Shown: positions 50,179 to 58,528 of the stretch, piece by piece | Layout of the letters: every line of letters starts with the position of its first letter | How positions within the stretch are numbered: the first letter of the stretch is position 1 | Source of the DNA: Lentisalinibacter orientalis | GTDB lineage: Bacteria > Pseudomonadota > Gammaproteobacteria > Steroidobacterales > Woeseiaceae | Assembly (NCBI RefSeq): GCF_040706535.1 | Contig: NZ_JAPDRJ010000001.1 | Location: forward strand, 186,001-250,000 | Reading direction: 5' to 3' | Length of the DNA: 64,000 nucleotides | Position numbers and translations under genes: made by a program | The notes under the pieces: model-generated | The model's input: only the letters and a program-made list of their open reading frames with translations | The model's database searches: none | What the model was told of the DNA's origin: nothing

Positions 50179-50781
50179 ATGGCCACGCGAGACGCACTGG
50201 TGAAGCCGCACAAGGGCGACGCGCTCATCCTGGTCGACGTACAGAACGACTTCCTGCCCGGGGGCGCGCTGGGCGTGCCGGAAGGCGACGAGGTGATCCC
50301 CGTCCTCAACAAATACTCGGAGCTGTTCGAGAACCTGGGCCTGCCCATCGTGGCCACGCGGGACTGGCATCCGGAGAACCACTGCTCGTTCGAGGAGCAG
50401 GGTGGTCCCTGGCCGCCGCACTGCGTCGCCGGCACGAAGGGTGCGGCATTCGCCACCGGACTGGACCTGCACGGCGACACCAGAGTGGTCTCCAAGGCGG
50501 AGACGCCGGACGAGGAGGCCTACAGCGGCTTCCAGGGCACCGATCTGAACCAGTGGCTGAAGGAGCGCGGCGTCAAGCGCGTGTTCGTGGGCGGACTGGC
50601 CACCGACTACTGCGTGCGCGAGACCGTGCGCGACGGGCTGGTGAACGGCTACGAGGTCGTGCTGCTGGAGGACGCGGTCAGGGCCGTCAACGTCGAGCCG
50701 GACGACGGCGAGAAGGCCGTGGCCGCCATGGAGAAGGAAGGCGCGGTCAAGACCGACTTCGAGCATCTCGAAGCGGCCTGA
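50179..50781 (+). CDS. pncA: Nicotinamidase
   Basis: A 200-residue isochorismatase-fold hydrolase that converts nicotinamide to nicotinate. The catalytic Asp is D20 in LVDVQNDFLPGG. TRDWHPENHCSF gives the metal-binding Asp and His residues, and GLATDYCVRETVRDG has the nucleophilic cysteine. GGAGG lies about 6 nt before the ATG. pncB follows after 16 bp on the same strand, so the product feeds the next enzyme. Confidence 0.93.
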   Translation: MATRDALVKPHKGDALILVDVQNDFLPGGALGVPEGDEVIPVLNKYSELFENLGLPIVATRDWHPENHCSFEEQGGPWPPHCVAGTKGAAFATGLDLHGDTRVVSKAETPDEEAYSGFQGTDLNQWLKERGVKRVFVGGLATDYCVRETVRDGLVNGYEVVLLEDAVRAVNVEPDDGEKAVAAMEKEGAVKTDFEHLEAA

Positions 50782-50797
50782 GCGAAGGAATCCCCGG

Positions 50798-52180
50798 ATG
50801 AGCAAGCCCCTGAGCCGCCCCCGCTGGCTCGAACGCCTCGGCAGCCCGAACCTGACCGACCTCTATCAGCTCACCATGCTGCAGGCCTACCGGCACATCG
50901 GCATGGACGACACGGCCGTGTTCGAGTTCTTCGTGCGCAAGCTCCCCGGCCATCGCAACTTCATGCTGGCGGCGGGTCTCGAGCAGCTGCTCGACTATCT
51001 CGTCGATTTCCGCTTCGAGGAGGGTGACCTCGAGGCGCTGCGGCGTACGGAGAAGCTGGACGACGCCTTTGTCGACTCGCTGGCGGAGATGCGCTTCACC
51101 GGCGACGTGGACGCCATGCCGGAGGGCACGGTCTTCTTCGGCAACGAGCCCATCGTCCGGGTGGTGGCGCCGCTGCCCGAGGCCCAGCTGATCGAGACAC
51201 GCGTGGTGAATCTGCTGCAGATGCAGACGCTGATCGCCAGCAAGGCGGCACGCATGCGCCTCGCCGCCCACGACCACCAGCGGCTGGTCGACTTCGGGCT
51301 GCGCCGGGCCCACGGGTCCGAGGCGGGCCTGTTCGCCGCGCGGGCGGCCTGGATCGGCGGTTTCGACGGCACGGCCACCGTGCTCGCCCACGAGTTCTAC
51401 GGCATCCCGGTCTTCGGCACCATGGCGCATTCGTTCATCCAGGCCCACGACTCGGAGATGCAGGCGTTCGAGGACTTCTGCCGCAGCCAGCCGGAGAATA
51501 CCGTGCTGCTCATCGACACCTACGACACCGAGGAAGGCGCGCGCAAGGTGGTCGAGCTGGCCCGCAAGCTCGAGCCGGAAGGCTTCACGATCCGCGGCGT
51601 GCGCATCGACAGCGGCGATCTCTATGCCAGCGCCAGGGCCGTCCGCCGCATCCTCGACGGGGGCGGCTGCGAGCACATCGAGATCATGGTCAGCGGCGGT
51701 CTGAACGAAGACCGCATCGCAGGACTTGCCGCCGCCGGCATACCGGCGACGGGCTACGGAGTGGGCACGGACCTGGACGTCTCCGCCGACGCGCCCTATC
51801 TCGACTGCGTCTACAAGATCCAGGAATACGCCGGCATCCCGCGGCGCAAGAAATCGGCCGGCAAGGCCACCTGGCCGGGCCGCAAGCAGGTGTTCCGCCA
51901 CTACCGGGACGACGGCCGCTTCGACCACGACGTGATCGGCCTGGTGGACGAAGCACTGGACGGCGAACCGCTGCTGGGGCCGGTCATGCGGGCCGGTGAA
52001 CGCCTCGGCGAGCCGGAGCCGCTGACCGACATCCGCGATCGGGCGGCGGCGCAGATGGCCGCCCTGCCCAGAGACCTCTGGTTGCTGCCGGTGGCGGCCG
52101 ACCCCTACCGGGTGGAGATCTCGGCCGGCCTGCGCGACATGGCCGAGCGGGTGGACGAGCGGGTCGAGCGCAAGGAGTAA
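50798..52180 (+). CDS. pncB: Nicotinate phosphoribosyltransferase
   Basis: A 460-residue enzyme that joins nicotinate and PRPP to give nicotinate mononucleotide, the entry to NAD salvage. LTDLYQLTMLQAY is the N-terminal signature, LPGHRNFMLAAGLEQLLDYL follows, and GTMAHSFIQAHDSEMQAFE contains the histidine that is phosphorylated in the family. The substrate ring contacts are in VDFGLRRAHGSEAG. It is translationally close to pncA (16 bp). A PRPP synthetase paralogue sits divergently upstream. Confidence 0.94.
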   Translation: MSKPLSRPRWLERLGSPNLTDLYQLTMLQAYRHIGMDDTAVFEFFVRKLPGHRNFMLAAGLEQLLDYLVDFRFEEGDLEALRRTEKLDDAFVDSLAEMRFTGDVDAMPEGTVFFGNEPIVRVVAPLPEAQLIETRVVNLLQMQTLIASKAARMRLAAHDHQRLVDFGLRRAHGSEAGLFAARAAWIGGFDGTATVLAHEFYGIPVFGTMAHSFIQAHDSEMQAFEDFCRSQPENTVLLIDTYDTEEGARKVVELARKLEPEGFTIRGVRIDSGDLYASARAVRRILDGGGCEHIEIMVSGGLNEDRIAGLAAAGIPATGYGVGTDLDVSADAPYLDCVYKIQEYAGIPRRKKSAGKATWPGRKQVFRHYRDDGRFDHDVIGLVDEALDGEPLLGPVMRAGERLGEPEPLTDIRDRAAAQMAALPRDLWLLPVAADPYRVEISAGLRDMAERVDERVERKE

Positions 52181-52187
52181 GCGGCCG

Positions 52188-52622
52188 CTAGCCGCCGGCC
52201 GCGTCCGCAGGCGGTCCCTTGAGCTCCACGGTGTTGCCCTCCGGGTCGCGGAGGTAGATGGACGGCCCGTAGCCCAGCGCGCCGTAACGCTGCACGACAT
52301 CGCCGGCCTCCACGCCGTGGGCGCGCAGGTGCGCCAGGATGGCGTCGGCATCCCACGGCTCCACCTGCACGCAGAAGTGATCCATGTTCGGGGCATCGTC
52401 CGCCGGCGGTTGCGGAAAGTTGCGGCCGAGCTCGCCGTCGACGGCGACGATGTCGATCAGCGAGCCGCCCGCCCTCAGCTGATACAGGCCAATGCCCGTC
52501 TGCTCCTTTTCCAGCGGACAGCCGAGCACCTCCCCGTAGAACGCCAGCAGAGCGCGCGGGTCCCGCGCCCGGATGACCACGTGGTCGATGAGGCGGATGT
52601 TGACGGGATGCTGCGCGGTCAT
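52188..52622 (-). CDS. VOC-family (glyoxalase-fold) protein
   Basis: A 144-residue protein with the paired beta-alpha-beta-beta-beta modules of the vicinal oxygen chelate fold: IDHVVIRARDPRALLAFYGE opens it, MDHFCVQVEPWDADAI begins the second module, and IYLRDPEGNTVEL closes it. The metal ligands His (H15-like, in LIDHV), His (MDHF) and Glu (TVEL) are all present, so metal binding is likely. The reaction is unknown; glyoxalase-like or dioxygenase-like roles are possible. It is convergent with pncB and divergent from the TonB-domain gene. Confidence 0.85.
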   Translation of the reverse strand: MTAQHPVNIRLIDHVVIRARDPRALLAFYGEVLGCPLEKEQTGIGLYQLRAGGSLIDIVAVDGELGRNFPQPPADDAPNMDHFCVQVEPWDADAILAHLRAHGVEAGDVVQRYGALGYGPSIYLRDPEGNTVELKGPPADAAGG

Positions 52623-52705
52623 GTCACGGTGCTCCTGGCTGGGGATGCACGCAGTCTAGCACCGGCGTGAAACCCGGACTCTCCCGACCGGATTTGCGGC
52701 CCGAT

Positions 52706-52735
52706 TTGAAATACCTGCCTTATCTGGTCTATTTT
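52706..52735 (+). promoter_or_regulatory. Putative sigma-70 promoter for the TonB-domain gene
   Basis: TTGAAA (52706-52711) and TATTTT (52730-52735) are separated by 18 bp, in an AT-rich patch 33 bp before the ATG at 52769. Both boxes are one or two changes from consensus. Confidence 0.45.
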
Positions 52736-52768
52736 ACTCATTTGAGGTCGGGCACGCGGGGCAAGTCG

Positions 52769-53833
52769 ATGGCAAGGATCGGGAAGACGCTGGCCCTGCT
52801 CGGGGCCCTGTGCCTGGCGGCGGCCCCGGCCGTTCCTCATCCCCATGACGAGGCGCTGCCTTTTCACGGGACTCGCGCGAAGCCCATAGAGCGGCAGCCG
52901 CCGGCCTACCCGCGTTTCGAGCTGAAACGCCAGCGTCAGGGCTGGGTGCAGCTCAGTTTCGTCGTGACGAAGTCCGGCGAGGTGGTCGACCCCATCGTCG
53001 AGGACTCCAGCGGCAGTTCGCTGTTCGAGGATGCCGCGCTGGACGCTGCGCGCCAGTGGCGTTTCGAGCCCGCCACCCGGGACGGCGAACCGATCGAGCA
53101 GTCGCGGACCCGGGTCATGATCCGCTTCACGATCGACCCGAAGGTGCTGGGCGCCACTTCCCGCTTCCATCGTATCCACGCGAAGATCTCGCGCTTGCTG
53201 GAGGCCGGCGAGCTCGACCGGGCGAAGCAGTTGATCGCCGAGACCGAGAACGGGCGGCTCAACCTGTACGAGGTGGCCCGGCTGTGGATGCTGAAGGCCA
53301 TCGTCGCCGGCGAGGAAGGCGACGAGCGGGCCCAGCTCGCGGCGCTGAAGCGGGCCGCCGCGGGAGACGGCGACTACATAGAGGACAGTCTGTACCCCGG
53401 CCTGCTCCGAGCCATACTTGCGCTGAAGATCCGGCTCGGCGACTACGGCACGGCCCTGAAGACCGGCGAGGAGTACTTCGCTGCAGGCGGCGACGAAGAA
53501 GGCCTCGGCCCCCTGCTCGACGCCGTCGAGCAGATCCGCGCCAGCGCCGCCGGGGACGCGCCGCTACTCGTCGAGGCCGCCATCGGCGACGCTCCGGCCT
53601 GCGCGGACTGCCGCACGAGCTGGCACTACCGGCCGCTGCGACGGGCGTTCTCCATCGACGAAGTGAACGGCACGGCCGAACGTCTGGAGATCCGCTGCGA
53701 CTGGCATCGTTACGGCGACCGGGTACGCGAGGGAATCACCTGGGAGATCCCGGAGAGCTGGGGCGACTGCCGTGTTATCGTGACCGGCGAGAAGGGCACA
53801 CGATTCAATTTCTACGAGATGCCCGACGCCTGA
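52769..53833 (+). CDS. Exported TonB C-terminal domain protein
   Basis: About 354 residues with a signal peptide (LALLGALCLAAAPAVP). Residues about 35-120 match the TonB C-terminal fold: PAYPRFELKRQRQGWVQLSF, then DAALDAARQWRFEPATRDGE. The rest is helical, probably TPR-like (YEVARLWMLKAIVAGEEGDE), with a C-terminal beta region holding two nearby cysteines (CADC). It lacks the Pro-rich spacer and a clear N-terminal anchor, so it is not a standard TonB. It is probably periplasmic. The asparaginase-like gene follows after 22 bp. Confidence 0.75.
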   Translation: MARIGKTLALLGALCLAAAPAVPHPHDEALPFHGTRAKPIERQPPAYPRFELKRQRQGWVQLSFVVTKSGEVVDPIVEDSSGSSLFEDAALDAARQWRFEPATRDGEPIEQSRTRVMIRFTIDPKVLGATSRFHRIHAKISRLLEAGELDRAKQLIAETENGRLNLYEVARLWMLKAIVAGEEGDERAQLAALKRAAAGDGDYIEDSLYPGLLRAILALKIRLGDYGTALKTGEEYFAAGGDEEGLGPLLDAVEQIRASAAGDAPLLVEAAIGDAPACADCRTSWHYRPLRRAFSIDEVNGTAERLEIRCDWHRYGDRVREGITWEIPESWGDCRVIVTGEKGTRFNFYEMPDA

Positions 53834-53855
53834 CCCGCACCGACCGCGAGACACC

Positions 53856-54863
53856 ATGAGACAGACTGCCCGCGCACTGACGCTGACCGTCGCGCTGCTC
53901 GCCGGCATGGCGACGCCGACGGCGCTGCCCGCCGCCGAGCACCCCGTCGCCATCGCCATCCACGCCGGCGCCGGCACCATGAGCCGGGAGGAGACCACGC
54001 CGGAACAGGATGCGACCATCCGCGCCGAGCTGGAGCAGGCCGTGCGGGTCGGCCACCGGGTGCTGACGGAGGGGGGTACCAGCCTCCAGGCCGTGCAGGC
54101 CGCGGTGAACATCCTGGAGGACTCGCCGTTCTTCAACGCGGGCAAGGGCGCAGTATTCAACGCCGAGGGGGAAAACGAGCTGGACGCCTCGGTGATGGAC
54201 GGCGCCACGCTCAACGCCGGCGCGGTGGCTGCGGTGCGCCGTATCGCCAACCCCATCGACCTGGCGCTCGCCGTCATGACCGAATCGCGGCACGTGATGC
54301 TGATCGGGGAAGGCGCGGAGACTTTCGCCGTGGAACAGGGTTTCGAGCTCGTGGACCCCGCGTATTTTCACACCGAGCGGCGCTGGCGGCAGCTGCAGGA
54401 GGCGAAGAAGGCGGAGACCGCGGCGCGTACCGGCGAGGCCGGGCGCTGGTATTCGACGGTGGGCGCGGTCGCGCTGGACCGGGAAGGCAACCTGGCGGCG
54501 GGCACCTCCACCGGCGGTCTCACCAACAAGCGCTGGGGGCGGGTGGGCGACACGCCGATCATCGGCGCCGGCACCTATGCGAACAACGAATCGTGCGCGG
54601 TCAGCGCCACGGGCACCGGCGAGTACTTCATCCGCTACGTCGTCGCCCACAGCATCTGCGAGCACGTGCGCGACGGCGTGAGCATCGACGAGGCCGCCGG
54701 CAGGCTGATCCACGAGGTGCTGCCGGCCGCCGGCGGCGACGGCGGCGTCATCGCCATGGACGCCGCGGGCAACATCGCCATGCCCCACAACACCCCGGGC
54801 ATGTACCGGGCCAGCATCGGCACCGACGGCCGGGTGACCGTAGAAATCTACGCCACGCCCTGA
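53856..54863 (+). CDS. Isoaspartyl peptidase/L-asparaginase (Ntn hydrolase), exported
   Basis: A 335-residue type 2 asparaginase-family enzyme with a signal peptide (cleavage near LPAAEH). The pro-enzyme cleaves itself before T201 (YSTVGAVALD), which becomes the nucleophile. PFFNAGKGAVFNAEGENELD and GGLTNKRWGRVGDTPIIGAG are family signatures; GTYANNESCAVSATGTGE shapes the substrate pocket. It would remove isoaspartyl dipeptides or asparagine in the periplasm. It is probably co-transcribed with the TonB-domain gene and convergent with the third WS/DGAT. Confidence 0.93.
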   Translation: MRQTARALTLTVALLAGMATPTALPAAEHPVAIAIHAGAGTMSREETTPEQDATIRAELEQAVRVGHRVLTEGGTSLQAVQAAVNILEDSPFFNAGKGAVFNAEGENELDASVMDGATLNAGAVAAVRRIANPIDLALAVMTESRHVMLIGEGAETFAVEQGFELVDPAYFHTERRWRQLQEAKKAETAARTGEAGRWYSTVGAVALDREGNLAAGTSTGGLTNKRWGRVGDTPIIGAGTYANNESCAVSATGTGEYFIRYVVAHSICEHVRDGVSIDEAAGRLIHEVLPAAGGDGGVIAMDAAGNIAMPHNTPGMYRASIGTDGRVTVEIYATP

Positions 54864-54869
54864 CGGCCT

Positions 54870-56288
54870 TCAGGCGGCCCGGGTGCCGGCGACGGACTCC
54901 AGTTCCGTCAGCGATTCCTCGAGATAACCGAGCATGCGCTGCACCCGCGGCACCGACCGGCGGCAGGCAACGATGCCGAAGTCGAGATTGCCGGCATAGC
55001 TGACCAGCGTAATGCTCATCGCCTGACCGTGGACGACGATGTTCATGGGGTAGATGCCGTCCAGCGGCGCCCCGTTCCAGTACATCGGCTGCTTCGGTCC
55101 CGGCACGTTCGAGATCACCAGGTTGTAGGCCGGGAACCAGTTCGCCGTGCCGAGGAAGTTGGTGAGCAGCATGGGCGAGAAGGCGACGGCCGTGAACAGG
55201 CTGGCGGCCTCCGGCGAGAGGGTCGCGTACAGATCCTTGCCTGCCTGCATCGAGGCCTGGATGGCCCGCAGGCGGCGCTCCGGATCCGGGACGTCCGTGG
55301 CGAGGCTGGTGATGATGAAACCGATGGCGTTGGCCGAATCGATGTCGCCGCCCGTGCGCACCGAAATGGGCGCCAGCGCCTTCAGCGGGCGGTCCAGCGA
55401 CTCGCCCTGGGACTCGTGATAGCGCCGCAGGGCGCCGGCGCACATCGCCAGCACCACGTCGTTCAGCGTGGCACCCAGTGCCCTGCCCACGTCGTACACC
55501 CGGTCGAAGGGCCAGGAGTCCGCCACCAGGCGCCGGGAGCCGGAAATCTTCTGGGTGAGCAGCCCGTGGGGCACCCGGTGCCACGGCGCCGCCAGCCTGC
55601 CACCCATGCCCAGCCACACCTGGCCGTAGCGGCGCAGCCCGCCCAGCACGTCCGCCGTGACGCCGAGCTGCTGGCGCAGCGCCCCGGCCACGGCCTTCAG
55701 GTCCGTCGGCGAGGGCGCGCCGGCGCCGCTCTCGCTGCCGATCCGGTGCTTGTAGGTCTCCCAGGCCTGCAGCGACAACGGCGAGTAATCGACGTGGCCT
55801 TCCGGCGAGGCCGACAGCATGCTCTGCATCAGGTGCACGCCCCGGGTGCCGTCGATGGCACAGTGATGCACCTTGAAGTACGTGGCGAACTGGCGCTTCT
55901 TCAGGCCCTCGATCACGTACATCACCCACAGCGGCCGGTTGCGGTCGAGCAGCGTGCTGTGCAGACGCGAGGCCAGCGCGAACAGCTCCCGATAACGGCC
56001 GGGCTTCGGCAGGGCCGCGTGGCGCACGTGGTATTCCATGTCCATGTGCTCGTCGGGCACCCAGTGCCGCACCAGGCCCGTCCTGCCGAGCAGGCCGGGG
56101 TCGAGCCGCTCGCCGAACGGCGGCAGCAGCGGGTCGTCGCGGCGCAGTATGGACAACAGCTCCTTCATGTAGCCGCGCTGCGAGACACCCTTCGGCAGCG
56201 TGTAGACGTTCAGCGCGCCCACGTGCATGGGCGTCTCCCGGTTCTCCGCCAGCAGGAAGTTGCTGTCTGCGATGCTCAGCCTTCTCAT
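54870..56288 (-). CDS. Wax ester synthase/diacylglycerol acyltransferase (WS/DGAT)
   Basis: A 472-residue WS/DGAT with HHCAIDG at residues 141-147 as the catalytic motif, RPLWVMYVIEGL before it, and LNDVVLAMCAGALRRY as the ND motif; all residues match functional enzymes. It starts LSIADSNFLLAENRETPMHVG. The start at 56288 has GGAG about 9 nt upstream. It is the third copy in the window. It is convergent with the isoaspartyl peptidase gene (6 bp gap) and divergent from the lytic transglycosylase gene; a 199-bp promoter region lies between. Confidence 0.93.
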   Translation of the reverse strand: MRRLSIADSNFLLAENRETPMHVGALNVYTLPKGVSQRGYMKELLSILRRDDPLLPPFGERLDPGLLGRTGLVRHWVPDEHMDMEYHVRHAALPKPGRYRELFALASRLHSTLLDRNRPLWVMYVIEGLKKRQFATYFKVHHCAIDGTRGVHLMQSMLSASPEGHVDYSPLSLQAWETYKHRIGSESGAGAPSPTDLKAVAGALRQQLGVTADVLGGLRRYGQVWLGMGGRLAAPWHRVPHGLLTQKISGSRRLVADSWPFDRVYDVGRALGATLNDVVLAMCAGALRRYHESQGESLDRPLKALAPISVRTGGDIDSANAIGFIITSLATDVPDPERRLRAIQASMQAGKDLYATLSPEAASLFTAVAFSPMLLTNFLGTANWFPAYNLVISNVPGPKQPMYWNGAPLDGIYPMNIVVHGQAMSITLVSYAGNLDFGIVACRRSVPRVQRMLGYLEESLTELESVAGTRAA

Positions 56289-56487
56289 CTCGGCTCCCGT
56301 CCCTTGCTCTCTGTCCGGCGCCCTCTTGCAACGCCCTGTTCGATACTGTATTCCTCGCAGCAATAACAAGAAAGCGTGATGCCTTTCGTTGCCACGGCGG
56401 CGGAGCGACTCGCACACTGTGAACGGCACACTGCAGGTATCACCCTGCCGCCGCCCCCGGCGGCCCTGGAGATCCCGGAGACCCCGA

Positions 56488-58512
56488 ATGTCGACAGCGC
56501 GCTGGCGCCACACCCGGGCCCTCGTCGCCCTCGCCCTCTGCTTCGCCGCCACCGCCGGCGCGAGCGAGAACTTCCCGCGCCCGGCGGGCCTCGAGCCGGA
56601 CATCGCATTCTGGACCCATATCTACACCGGCGTGTCGAGCGACGGCGGCGTACTGCACGATTCCCGCAACCTGGCCGTGCGCTACGAGACGCTGGACTTC
56701 GACGGCCGCAGCCGCGGCGCCCGCTACCGGGAGATCCGCGAGCGCCGCGATCACTACCGCCGCATCCTGGAGCGACTGGCCGGCGGCAAGCGCAACGGTC
56801 TCTCCGCCGAGGAGCGGCGCGTGCTGGCGCTGTGGCCTGAGGACGTCAGCAACCAGCGTCTGGCGCAGGCGGCGCGCGAGGTGCGATTCCAGCTCGGCCA
56901 GTCGGACCGGTTCCTGGCCGGGCTGCGGCGCTCGGGACGCTACCGCCCCTACATCGAGCAGGTGCTGGCCCAACGGGGGCTGCCGGAGGAGCTCGTCGCC
57001 CTGCCCCACGTCGAGTCCTCCTTCAACCCGGAGGCTTACTCCAAGGTGGGTGCCGCGGGCATGTGGCAGTTCACCCGCTCCACCGGCCGGCGCTTCATGC
57101 GCATCGATCACGTGGTGGACGAGCGGCGCGATCCCTTCCTCTCCACCGTGGCGGCGGCGCGGCTGCTCGAGAACAACTACGCCGTCACCGACAGCTGGCC
57201 GCTGGCGCTGACCGGCTACAACCACGGTGTGGCCGGCATGCGCCGGGCAGCCCGCCAGCTCGGCACCCGGGACATCGAGACCATCGTGCGCAACTACCGG
57301 GGGCGCGCCTTCGGCTTCGCCTCGCGGAATTTCTACGTGGCCTTCCTGGCGGCGCTGCAGGTGGATCAGGAGCCGAAGAAGTACTTCGGCGACGTCGCCT
57401 TCGAGCCGCCGGAGCGGCACGAGCTGCTGACGGTGGAGCACTACACCAGCGCGCGGGGCCTGGCCGGCGCGCTCGGCATCGGCGTGCGTGAGCTCGAGCG
57501 GCACAACCCCGCCCTGCAGCACACGGTCTGGAGCGGCAACAAGCACATCCCCAGAGGCTTCACCCTGCGCCTGCCGGCCGGCGCATTCGGCGGCGATGCG
57601 GGGACGGTGCTTGCGGGACTCGGCCCGGAAGCGGTCTTCCCCAGCCAGCTGCCGGACGTCATCCACACGGTCGCCCGCGGCGACACGCTGTCCGGCATCG
57701 CCACCTTCTACGACGTCAGTGTCTCCGACCTGGTCGCCATGAACGGCCTGCGCAGCCGGCACCATATCCGGGCCGGACAGGTCCTGCGGCTGCCCACGGA
57801 CGAGGACACCGCCCGCCTGGCCGCCGCGGCCGCCAGCGCGCCGCCGACCGCCGAGGCCCCGGCACCGGCCGGCCGCGGCAGCGGCGCCCCCGGCTACGAC
57901 ACCACCCTGGTGGCGGCCGCCCTCATCGGCCCCGAAACCACTGGTCCTGGACCGATAGGCCCCGAACCCGTGGGCGGCGCCGGGGACTTGCCGGAAGACG
58001 AGGCCGGCACCGGCCTGGCCACGAGCCAGACCGTGCTGGCGGCGGATCCGGCCGACTACTCCGTGGCCGGGGACGGCACCATCGAGATCCAGGCCATGGA
58101 GACCCTCGGCCACTACGCGGACTGGCTCGGCATCCGCACGCAGCGACTCAGGGACGCGAACGGCTACAGCTTCCGCCGCCCGGTACGCATCGGCGACCGG
58201 CTGCGGCTGGTGTTCGAGGACGTGGACCGGCAGGCCTTCGAGGAACGGAGGCTCGCCTATCATCAGGACCTGCAGGAGCGCTTCTTCCGCATGTACCGCA
58301 TCCGCGACGCGGTGGCCCACCGGGTGCGGCGGGGCGAGTCGGTATGGCTGCTCGCCCGCCGCGATTACGACGTGCCGGTGTGGCTGCTGCGCCAGTACAA
58401 CCCGGACCTCCAGCTCGACCGGGTGCAGCCGGGCATGAGCATCCAGTTCCCGGTGCTGGAGCGCCTGCAGGATTCGGGCGACGTCCTGCAGATCGCCGAC
58501 GCCGAGCGATAG
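56488..58512 (+). CDS. mltD: MltD-like lytic transglycosylase with LysM repeats
   Basis: About 674 residues with a signal peptide (residues 1-25, cleaving near AGASE). The SLT/GH23 domain spans about residues 155-290; catalytic E176 is in LPHVESSFNPEAYSKVGAAG. LysM motifs follow: one near 330-365 (weak), one at about 391-435 (HTVARGDTLSGIATFYDVSV) and one near the C-terminus (HRVRRGESVWLLARRDYDVP). It cuts peptidoglycan strands in the periplasm. The linker is rich in Gly/Pro (IGPETTGPGPIGPEPVGG). It is convergent with the RND permease gene (16 bp gap). Confidence 0.9.
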   Translation: MSTARWRHTRALVALALCFAATAGASENFPRPAGLEPDIAFWTHIYTGVSSDGGVLHDSRNLAVRYETLDFDGRSRGARYREIRERRDHYRRILERLAGGKRNGLSAEERRVLALWPEDVSNQRLAQAAREVRFQLGQSDRFLAGLRRSGRYRPYIEQVLAQRGLPEELVALPHVESSFNPEAYSKVGAAGMWQFTRSTGRRFMRIDHVVDERRDPFLSTVAAARLLENNYAVTDSWPLALTGYNHGVAGMRRAARQLGTRDIETIVRNYRGRAFGFASRNFYVAFLAALQVDQEPKKYFGDVAFEPPERHELLTVEHYTSARGLAGALGIGVRELERHNPALQHTVWSGNKHIPRGFTLRLPAGAFGGDAGTVLAGLGPEAVFPSQLPDVIHTVARGDTLSGIATFYDVSVSDLVAMNGLRSRHHIRAGQVLRLPTDEDTARLAAAAASAPPTAEAPAPAGRGSGAPGYDTTLVAAALIGPETTGPGPIGPEPVGGAGDLPEDEAGTGLATSQTVLAADPADYSVAGDGTIEIQAMETLGHYADWLGIRTQRLRDANGYSFRRPVRIGDRLRLVFEDVDRQAFEERRLAYHQDLQERFFRMYRIRDAVAHRVRRGESVWLLARRDYDVPVWLLRQYNPDLQLDRVQPGMSIQFPVLERLQDSGDVLQIADAER

Positions 58513-58528
58513 CGGCGTCGATTCCGGA

